Shown here: in pieces, positions 1-5,310 of the stretch
Layout: the number at the start of each line of letters is the position of its first letter
Numbering within the stretch: the first letter of the stretch is position 1
Source of the DNA: an uncultured Verrucomicrobiota bacterium
Lineage (GTDB): Bacteria > Verrucomicrobiota > Kiritimatiellia > RFP12 > UBA1067
DNA length: 6,255 nt
Direction: 5' to 3'
Assembly: GCA_947305825.1 (NCBI GenBank)
Contig: CAMZET010000090.1
Coordinates: 1-6,255 of the forward strand
Made by a program: the position numbers and the translations under genes
The notes under the pieces: model-generated
What the model saw: the letters and a program-made list of their open reading frames with translations, nothing else
Told to the model about the DNA's origin: nothing
The model's database searches: none

Positions 1-249
1 GTGCCGACCGTCGTGTTCTGGAATCACGTCGCCTCCACGTCCGACGTGTTCATGATAGCGTTCGGCCTGGCCAAGTCGTGCCTTTTCGGCCTGCTAATCT
101 CCGTGGTGGCGTGTTCGGCGGGGATGCGCACGAAATCGACGGCGGACGGCGTGGGCGTCGCGGCGACGGAGGCGGTGGTCGACGGCATTGTCGCGATTGC
201 GGTGTCCGACGGCATCCTGGCGGTTCTCTGCTACTTTTGGGGTCTGTAG
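1..249 (+). CDS. mlaE: MlaE-type ABC lipid transporter permease, C-terminal fragment (5' end outside window)
   Basis: This is the last 82 codons of an MlaE/YrbE-family permease (PF02405); the gene starts before the window, so the first GTG is just an internal codon. The fragment shows the family's C-terminal pattern. A D-x-F-M-I-A-F-G-L-A-K-S segment leads into a hydrophobic helix (about residues 25-40), followed by a C-S-A-G-M-R-T stretch, the conserved G-V-G-x-A-A-T-E-A-V-V block (about residues 51-61), and a final hydrophobic helix ending in a TAG stop at 247-249. MlaE forms the membrane core of the complex that moves phospholipids between inner and outer membranes of diderm bacteria. The ATPase gene mlaF follows after 18 bases, the partner expected for this permease. 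Family assignment is confident. The direction and substrate of transport are inferred from the family only. Confidence 0.9.
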   Translation: MPTVVFWNHVASTSDVFMIAFGLAKSCLFGLLISVVACSAGMRTKSTADGVGVAATEAVVDGIVAIAVSDGILAVLCYFWGL

Positions 250-267
250 GGCATGGGAGGCGAAGCG

Positions 268-1065
268 ATGGAAGAGAAAGGGAGGACGGTCGCGCCGCCG
301 GAAAGCGTGTCGCAGGAGAGCGAGGAGATTATCACGCTGGAACATGTGGATGCGGGGTATTCTGGCGAAGCGGTGCTGCGCGACGTGAGTTTTTCGGTGA
401 AGCGCGGCGAGGTTTTCATTCTTCTTGGCGGTTCCGGCTGCGGGAAGTCCACAATCATGAAGCACATGATAGGGCTCAATCCCGTATTGTCCGGGACGCT
501 GAAGGTGGCTGGGATGCAGTGGAGCCGACGCACTCGTGCGCAGCTTACGAGGCGTATAGGTGTCATGTTCCAGTCTGGTGCGCTTTTTGGCTCGATGACA
601 TGCCTGGAGAACGTGATGCTGCCGCTGGAGGAGTTCACGGCGCTGCGGCGGCGCGAGCGCGTCGAGCGGGCGATGTCTCTCCTGAAGGACGTCGGACTCG
701 AGGACGCGGCGGGGAAGATGCCGGGCGAGATTTCAGGCGGGATGAAGAAGCGCGTGGCTATAGCGCGCGCCCTGGCGCTCGAGCCGGAAGTGGTATTCCT
801 CGACGAGCCAAGCGCCGGCCTCGACCCGATTACATCCTCGGAGCTCGACGACCTGATACTTTCTCTGCGGGCCGGCAAGGGGGCGACTTTCGTGGTCGTG
901 ACGCACGAGCTTGCGAGCATATTCAAGATAGCAGACCGCTGCGCGATGTTTGACAAGGCGCGGCGCGGCATGATTGCGCTCGGCACGCCGCAGGCCCTGC
1001 GAGACACGTCGCAGGACGCATTCGTCAGAGCCTTTTTTTCGCGCGGTGCGCAGGCGCGGTCTTGA
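268..1065 (+). CDS. mlaF: MlaF-like ABC transporter ATPase
   Basis: ATP-binding subunit that powers the MlaE permease at the cytoplasmic face of the inner membrane. All ABC ATPase motifs are intact (numbering from the alternative ATG at 253): Walker A GGSGCGKST at 59-67, Q-loop in MFQSGALF near 105-112, signature SGGMKKR at 161-167, Walker B VVFLDEP at 180-186, D-loop SAGLDP, and H-loop histidine 218 in VTHEL. The FQSGALF and SGGMKKRVAIARA forms are typical of MlaF rather than of importers in general. I place the start at ATG 268 (265 aa) because GGGAGG at 255-260 sits 7 bases upstream. ATG 253 would add only five residues and has no good ribosome site. It lies 18 bases after mlaE and 31 bases before the methyltransferase gene, so it is probably co-transcribed with both. 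No mlaD (MCE-domain protein) gene follows, unlike in many mla clusters. A T7 run (1033-1039) lies near the 3' end. Confidence 0.93.
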   Translation: MEEKGRTVAPPESVSQESEEIITLEHVDAGYSGEAVLRDVSFSVKRGEVFILLGGSGCGKSTIMKHMIGLNPVLSGTLKVAGMQWSRRTRAQLTRRIGVMFQSGALFGSMTCLENVMLPLEEFTALRRRERVERAMSLLKDVGLEDAAGKMPGEISGGMKKRVAIARALALEPEVVFLDEPSAGLDPITSSELDDLILSLRAGKGATFVVVTHELASIFKIADRCAMFDKARRGMIALGTPQALRDTSQDAFVRAFFSRGAQARS

Positions 1066-1096
1066 GGACGCAACCAAACCAGAAAGGAATCGCGGC

Positions 1097-2350
1097 ATGG
1101 AAAGATACGAACTGGAACAAGCGCTGGCCGACGAGATACGCGAACGCGTATTTGGCGCGGGCTTCATGAAGCTGGTGCAGAGCGTGCGGCGCGGCGGCGA
1201 GAACTTCCGCATATCGCTGCGCCCCGTGGAAATCGGCGGCGTCCGCAAATTCCAGGCGGAGATGAACGACGCCGGGAGCGTGCAGGTGAAGAATTTGGGC
1301 GAAAGCGAGGCGCGCGACGGCCTCGAAGAGATTATCGCGCAGCGCGGCGCGTGCGAACTCCATCTCATGGACGCCGCCGGCGATTTGCACGTGCGCGTCA
1401 CGCGCAAGGGCCGCGCCCTCGTCTCGCGTTCCGCCCAAATGGAGCGCACCGTCGCCCTGCAGCCGCACGACCGCGTAAAGAAGACCCCTCTCTCATCGTT
1501 CGACTCCGCCGCTCTCCTGCGCGTCACCGGACTCGCCGACGGCTCCGGGCAGATACGCGCCTCGATGCGCGGCAAGTTCGACCAGGTCAACGAGTTTCTC
1601 AAAGTCGTCTCTTCGCTGGGAATAAAGCCGTCGGAAGAGCCGTTCACGGTCGTCGACTGCGGCTGCGGCAAGGCGTATCTGACGCTCGCGCTGTATTTCT
1701 ATCTGACGCGAGTGGCGGGGCTTGCGAACGTTACGGTATACGGCGTCGACAGGCGCGAGGACGTAATCGATGCCGCGAGCAAGATGGCGGCGGCGCTCGA
1801 CGTCGCCGAAAACGTGCGTTTCGTGGCGAGCGACCTGGCGGCGTTTTCGCTGCCGGAAAGCGGCCGTCGCGGCGTCTCCGGCGCCTTTGCCGACCTCGTC
1901 GTGTCGCTCCACGCCTGCGACACGGCCACAGACGAGGCCATCGCCAAAGGCGTCGAATGGAAGGCGCGCTACATCCTCTCCGCTCCGTGTTGCCAGCATG
2001 AACTGCAGAAGCACATGGCCGAAGTGTCGGGCCGCGCGACAGGCCCGGCCGCCGTCTTCGGCGGCCTCCTCCGCCAGTCCATCCTCCGCGAACGCCTCTG
2101 CGATTTGCTGACCGACTCCTTCCGCGCCATGATACTGCGCATCCTCGGCTTCAAGACGCAAGTGGTGGAATTCGTATCTCCCGACGCTACCGCCAGGAAC
2201 ATCATGCTCCGCGCCGAATACGGCGTCAAGCCCGGCCAGTCGGGCCCCGTCGGCGAATACCTTTCGCTGCGCGACTACTGGGGCGTCAAGCCGTGGCTGG
2301 AAGGGCGTCTTTCGGAGCGTCTGGGGAAATTGCTGGAGCGCTACGAATGA
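1097..2350 (+). CDS. Class I SAM-dependent methyltransferase (Methyltransf_32/METTL25-like), substrate unknown
   Basis: A 417-residue protein with a Rossmann-type methyltransferase domain in its second half. Motif I is VVDCGCGKAYL at 185-195 and the motif II acidic loop is YGVDRRED at 215-222. D246 (in SDL) is a likely adenine-binding residue. A LHACDTATD segment at 271-279 and PCCQHEL at 297-303 follow. The H-x-C-x-x-A-T-D plus P-C-C-x-H-E combination is known from PF13679 proteins and resembles the Trm13 tRNA methyltransferase motifs, so an RNA substrate is a reasonable but untested inference. Residues 1-170 form an N-terminal region I do not recognise, ending in a basic stretch with PHDRVKK (123-129) and a RASMRGKFDQVNEFL helix (154-168). 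I chose ATG 1097 because AAGGA at 1084-1088 is 8 bases upstream; the frame is open further back into mlaF without a better start. Its stop overlaps the epmA start as ATGA, so the two are probably translationally coupled. Confidence 0.85.
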   Translation: MERYELEQALADEIRERVFGAGFMKLVQSVRRGGENFRISLRPVEIGGVRKFQAEMNDAGSVQVKNLGESEARDGLEEIIAQRGACELHLMDAAGDLHVRVTRKGRALVSRSAQMERTVALQPHDRVKKTPLSSFDSAALLRVTGLADGSGQIRASMRGKFDQVNEFLKVVSSLGIKPSEEPFTVVDCGCGKAYLTLALYFYLTRVAGLANVTVYGVDRREDVIDAASKMAAALDVAENVRFVASDLAAFSLPESGRRGVSGAFADLVVSLHACDTATDEAIAKGVEWKARYILSAPCCQHELQKHMAEVSGRATGPAAVFGGLLRQSILRERLCDLLTDSFRAMILRILGFKTQVVEFVSPDATARNIMLRAEYGVKPGQSGPVGEYLSLRDYWGVKPWLEGRLSERLGKLLERYE

Positions 2351-3219
2351 CGCCGGAGATGGTGGAATTGCGGTGCGCCGTGCTGCGCGCCGTGCGCCGT
2401 TTCTTCGAGGAGCGCGGATTCCTGGAGGTGGACACGCCGGTGCGAATCGCCGCGCCGGCGCCGGAGCCTTTCATCGACTGCCCGCGAGTCGCGTCCGGCG
2501 GCTTCCTCCGCGCCTCTCCCGAACTCCAGATGAAAAAACTCCTCGCCGACCGCATCGCACCCATCTTCCAAATCGGCCCGTGCTTCCGCGACGGCGAGAA
2601 CGGCTCGCGCCATTCCGCGGAATTCACCATGCTCGAATGGTACAGGCTCGACGCGACGTGCGAAGACCTCAAGCGCGATTTGGTGGAGCTTCTTCGCGAA
2701 CTCGCCGTCGCCTTCCCGGATGCCGCGTTCGCGCCGCTCGGCGAAATCGCTTCGTATTCCGTGCGCGACGCCTACCGCCGTTTCGCCGGCTGGGACCCGT
2801 TCGACCCAGAACAGTGGGCCGCCAATTCCGCCTTGTTCGACGAGCACATGGTAAACAAGGTCGAACCCGCCCTCGCCCGTCACAACGCCGTGTTTCTGGA
2901 AGGGTATCCGCCGCCATGCGCTTCGCTCGCGAAAATCGAGCACGGCGTCGCAAAACGCTGGGAGTTCTATCTATCCGGCATGGAACTTGCCAACTGCTTC
3001 ACCGAACTGACCGACCCCGGCGAGCAAAGACGCCGTTTCGAGCTGGCGCGAGAGGAGCGGCGCCATCTCGGCGAGGACGACTATCCTCTCGACGAAGAGT
3101 TCCTCTCGCGCATCGGAGAGGTCGGCTCCGCAGCCGGCGCCGCCCTCGGCTTCGACCGCCTCCTCATGGCTCTCTCCGGCGCGCGCAATATCCGCTCCGT
3201 ACACTTCACCGACGCCTAG
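2347..3219 (+). CDS. epmA: EF-P--(R)-beta-lysine ligase EpmA (PoxA/GenX/YjeA)
   Basis: Class II aminoacyl-tRNA-synthetase paralogue that in Escherichia coli attaches (R)-beta-lysine, made by EpmB, to a lysine of elongation factor P, which helps ribosomes pass polyproline stretches. The 290-residue protein shows RGFLEVDTP (23-31, motif 1 region), ASPELQMKKLL (56-66), motif 2 CFRDGENGSRHSAEFTMLEWYR spread over 79-100, ASLAKI (192-197), ELANCFTEL (213-221) and motif 3 GAALGFDRLL (264-273). It has no anticodon-binding domain, which separates it from LysRS. Alanine 266 matches the alanine of E. coli EpmA (A298) in GVALGVDR, where LysRS has glycine, supporting the EpmA assignment. It is about 35 residues shorter than E. 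coli EpmA, with a short N-terminus and a shorter middle. ATG 2347 overlaps the methyltransferase stop (ATGA) and has GGAG 8 bases upstream. No epmB or efp gene is in the window. Confidence 0.92.
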   Translation: MTPEMVELRCAVLRAVRRFFEERGFLEVDTPVRIAAPAPEPFIDCPRVASGGFLRASPELQMKKLLADRIAPIFQIGPCFRDGENGSRHSAEFTMLEWYRLDATCEDLKRDLVELLRELAVAFPDAAFAPLGEIASYSVRDAYRRFAGWDPFDPEQWAANSALFDEHMVNKVEPALARHNAVFLEGYPPPCASLAKIEHGVAKRWEFYLSGMELANCFTELTDPGEQRRRFELAREERRHLGEDDYPLDEEFLSRIGEVGSAAGAALGFDRLLMALSGARNIRSVHFTDA

Positions 3220-3297
3220 CCCAGCTGCATCCGCGCACCTTCGGCCGCCGTTTGTGCAGCCAAAGTTCGTAGGTCGGTGGATGACAGGATTGCAGGG

Positions 3298-3333
3298 AAA
3301 AAACAAGCGCGGCATTGCAGAAGTTTATGCCGC
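3298..3333 (-). terminator. Probable intrinsic terminator of the miaA transcription unit
   Basis: Read on the minus strand, GCGGCAT (3333-3327) pairs with ATGCCGC (3315-3309) across an 11-base loop and is followed at once by GCTTGTTTTTT (3308-3298). The 7-bp GC-rich stem with a six-T run fits a Rho-independent terminator for transcripts coming from miaA, about 230 bases beyond its stop. The loop is rather long and the T run starts a few bases after the stem, so strength is uncertain. Confidence 0.5.
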
Positions 3334-3340
3334 ATACCGC

Positions 3341-3358
3341 GCCGGCAACTGGGCCGGC
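3341..3358. repeat. Perfect GCCGGC inverted repeat (short hairpin)
   Basis: GCCGGC at 3341-3346 and again at 3353-3358 are separated by six bases. The unit is its own reverse complement, so the pair forms a 6-bp all-GC hairpin on either strand. It lies 7 bases from the stem of the probable terminator and would be transcribed just before it on the minus strand. It has no T run of its own. It may add to termination or protect the 3' end of the transcript, which is an inference. Confidence 0.5.
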
Positions 3359-3559
3359 AAACACCAACTTCTGGGCAAATGGCGTGGATACAAGCTGTGT
3401 AAGTTTTTGGAACGATTCGCACATGAACTACCGCGCAGGCACTTTATCAAGACGGCATGTCATGGTTGCCGACCACCATCCGCTCAATGCCTGGGCGATT
3501 GTTTATTTCCGCGGGAGAGACGATTGCATATACACAAATTTCGTAGTAGCCGCATCAAT

Positions 3560-4273
3560 TTAGGGGCAGAGTTCATCGCAATTCTGGAAGACGACGGGCC
3601 AGGGGCCTCGGGTTCGCCAACATTGGCGGACGGCGTCGACGGTGGGATCGACGTAGATTGGCGTGGCCTGGTGGCGGAACCAGGTGTCCTGGCGTTTTGC
3701 GAGCTGGCAGGTGCGGACGAAGATTTTGTCGCGGGTGTCGCCATCGCGGTAGCCTATGGCGAGGGATGCGGTGCGGCTCCAGACCGGATATTCTTCGCGG
3801 AGGCGGCGTTTTTCCTCTTCGAGTCCGGCCATGAACATGGCGTCGAGGCGTTTGGCGATGCGTTCGCGGACGAGCGAGCGGTCGATGCGGATGACAGGAT
3901 ATTCCGGCGGAGGCTTTTGCCATTTGCGGTCGAGGCCGCGCAGGAGGGCGGAGAAATAGAGGCCCGTGCCGCCGACGATGACAATCGGGGTTTCCGGCGG
4001 CACGCTCTTTGCCCATTCGGCGGCCGCGCGGAGGTAGGCGCCGCTGGAGAACTCCTCCGCCGGCGTCACGAGATTTACTCCGCCCATGCCGAATTCCTCG
4101 ATTTCCTCGCGGGACGGCTTGGCGGTGCCGATGTCGAAGCCGCTGTAGACGAGCATGGAGTCCGCGCTGAGGATTCTCGCTCCCATTTCGCGGGCGAGGA
4201 CGGCGGCGATGGCGCTTTTGCCGCTTGCGGTCGGCCCTGCGAGCAAATACGCATTGCGACGCAGTTCGCTCAT
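3560..4273 (-). CDS. miaA: tRNA dimethylallyltransferase MiaA, unusually short
   Basis: MiaA transfers the dimethylallyl group of DMAPP to N6 of adenosine 37 in tRNAs that read codons starting with U. The 237-residue product has P-loop GPTASGKS (13-20), SADSMLVYSGFDIGTAKPS (36-54, with the DSxxxY and DIGTAKP signatures), GGTGLYFSALLRGL (101-114), AIGYRD (172-177) and the C-terminal TCQLAKRQDTWFR (188-200). Typical MiaA proteins have about 300 residues or more. Here the expected central block of about 60-70 residues after the GLSP-like position, including the P-N-D-x-x-R-x-x-R-A-L-E helix, is replaced by about ten residues. About 11 residues between GYR and the KRQ motif are also missing. The frame is continuous, so this is not a frameshift. 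The start at 4273 is fixed by AAGGAGG 7 bases upstream and overlaps the transporter stop by ATGA. Stop TAA is at 3562-3560. Family identity is firm. Activity on tRNA is likely but not certain because of the missing parts. Confidence 0.9.
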   Translation of the reverse strand: MSELRRNAYLLAGPTASGKSAIAAVLAREMGARILSADSMLVYSGFDIGTAKPSREEIEEFGMGGVNLVTPAEEFSSGAYLRAAAEWAKSVPPETPIVIVGGTGLYFSALLRGLDRKWQKPPPEYPVIRIDRSLVRERIAKRLDAMFMAGLEEEKRRLREEYPVWSRTASLAIGYRDGDTRDKIFVRTCQLAKRQDTWFRHQATPIYVDPTVDAVRQCWRTRGPWPVVFQNCDELCP

Positions 4274-5295
4274 GCCGCCCCCTCCTTCCCGTTGCTGTCG
4301 CACGCGGCGTGCCGTTCGTCGCCTGGCGGTGCCGAGAGCGACCACCGCGCCGCCAGAAGCGCCCCGGAGAAATTCATCCATAGCGAGAACACGCTTCCCG
4401 GCAAGGCGGCGGCCGCGCTCCCCAGCACGTTTATCGCCAGCGCCGACGCCATGCCGCCGTTCTGCATGCCGACTTCTATGGCCACCGTCCGCGCCTCGCG
4501 CTCGCCCAGTCGGGCAAACCGCCCGGCGAGGCGCGTAAGCCAGTATCCGGCGAGATATCCGGCCGCGTTGTGCGCTGCGGCGGCGGCGAAAATCGCCAAG
4601 CCCGCTCGCGAGAGCACGTCGCGTCCGGGCGCCGTGATGACCGCAAGCGTGAAACATATCCCCGCCATGGAAACGAGCGACAGGGCGCGGTTGCACGTCT
4701 TGCCGTGGCGCTCGAACTGCCGCGAGAACGCCCGCCGCACTCCCGCGCCGAGCACGACAGGCACTATGACGATTTTCAGAATCTCCAGCGTCATCTTCAG
4801 CGCGTCCACTTCGATGAAGCGTCCGGCAAGCAGTTTCATCGCTAGTGGCGTGACGAACGGCGACAGGAGCGTGGAGACGCACGTCATGGAAACGGAGAGC
4901 GCGACGTCCGCCTTGGCGAGGAAGGAAATGACGTTGGAGGCGGTTCCGCCGGCGACGGAGCCGACGAGGATGCAGCCGGCGGCGAGCTCATCGTCCAGCG
5001 CCAAGGCGCGGGCGAGAGCGAAGCCGACGGTCGGCATCACGAGGAATTGCAGACCGACGCCGAGCGCCACAGCCCACGGCCTCTTGGCCACGCGAGCGAA
5101 GTCGCCGCCCGAGAGCGTCGTGCCCATGCCGAACATTATCAGCTGCAACGCCGGCGCGACGAGCGTTATGAGCTTCACGCCGCCCCATTCGATGAAAGCG
5201 CCGGGAAACGCCAGCGCCGCCGCCGCCGTCGCCACTATCGCCGCGCTGAACGCAAATCCCGCGAACATCTGCCTCTTCCCGCCGTCTTTATTCAT
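4270..5295 (-). CDS. Bile acid:sodium symporter (BASS/SBF) family transporter
   Basis: A 341-residue integral membrane protein of the SBF-like family (PF01758), whose bacterial members import organic anions, keto acids or pantoate with sodium. It shows about nine to ten hydrophobic segments, starting with residues 11-34. Family marks include QLIMFGMGTTLS (51-62), VGSVAGGTASNVISFLAKAD (111-130, the unwound GGxxSN helix) and EVGMQNGGMASALA (274-287). In the latter, E274 and Q278 match sodium-site residues known from ASBT homologues. Residues 322-341 are a hydrophilic cytoplasmic or periplasmic tail. The substrate cannot be read from the sequence. ATG 5295 is 15 bases after the glycosyltransferase stop, with only a weak AAGAG (5304-5300) upstream; an internal ATG at codon 10 is an alternative. 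Its TGA stop overlaps the miaA start (ATGA), which suggests coupled translation. A link of function with miaA is not obvious. Confidence 0.88.
   Translation of the reverse strand: MNKDGGKRQMFAGFAFSAAIVATAAAALAFPGAFIEWGGVKLITLVAPALQLIMFGMGTTLSGGDFARVAKRPWAVALGVGLQFLVMPTVGFALARALALDDELAAGCILVGSVAGGTASNVISFLAKADVALSVSMTCVSTLLSPFVTPLAMKLLAGRFIEVDALKMTLEILKIVIVPVVLGAGVRRAFSRQFERHGKTCNRALSLVSMAGICFTLAVITAPGRDVLSRAGLAIFAAAAAHNAAGYLAGYWLTRLAGRFARLGEREARTVAIEVGMQNGGMASALAINVLGSAAAALPGSVFSLWMNFSGALLAARWSLSAPPGDERHAACDSNGKEGAA
4281..4287 (-). promoter_or_regulatory. Strong Shine-Dalgarno site for miaA
   Basis: On the minus strand this reads AAGGAGG, a perfect match to the anti-Shine-Dalgarno, 7 bases before the miaA ATG at 4273-4271. 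It lies inside the last codons of the transporter gene. It decides the miaA start against the longer upstream open frame (to 4882), which is only a shadow of the transporter. Confidence 0.85.
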
Positions 5296-5310
5296 GTCGC
5301 TCTTGCCGCT

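Larger units (their letters stand above)
3220..3559. other. Convergent intergenic gap with lower GC, no convincing gene
   Basis: This 340-base gap lies between the 3' ends of epmA and miaA. By hand count, bases 3261-3560 are about 51 % GC, clearly below the neighbouring genes. Short open frames exist on both strands, but none has a credible ribosome site or recognisable protein. The only structure I can support is the pair of hairpins at 3298-3358. A GCTGCA/TGCAGC inverted repeat (3224-3229 and 3255-3260) just after the epmA stop could form a stem, but it has a long loop and no T run after it. Confidence 0.7.

Noticed and set aside
1028..1070. T7 run near the end of mlaF as a terminator
   Set aside because: It lies within coding sequence, with no GC-rich hairpin ending just before it.
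974..1096. Upstream extension of the methyltransferase frame into mlaF
   Set aside because: It encodes an Arg-rich stretch overlapping mlaF in another frame. ATG 1097 has a good ribosome site and begins a plausible N-terminus.
231..1671. Long minus-strand open frames opposite mlaF and the methyltransferase
   Set aside because: They are Arg/Ser/Ala-rich antisense shadows of genes whose motifs are unmistakable on the plus strand.
2293..2346. Upstream start for epmA inside the methyltransferase gene
   Set aside because: The 18 extra residues have no family counterpart, while ATG 2347 has GGAG upstream and the common ATGA junction.
3387..3408. Small stem (TACA/TGTA) followed by TTTTT as a plus-strand terminator for epmA
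   Set aside because: A 4-bp, AT-containing stem is too weak to call a terminator.
3423..3563. A 46-codon open frame in the gap ending at the miaA stop region
   Set aside because: It has an ATG start and fairly ordinary codons but no credible ribosome site, no recognisable family and no support from its neighbours.
4274..4882. N-terminal extension of the miaA reading frame inside the transporter gene
   Set aside because: The extension is Arg/Ala/Gly-rich and overlaps a conserved membrane transporter on the same strand in another frame. MiaA homology starts at the ATG at 4273, which has a perfect Shine-Dalgarno.
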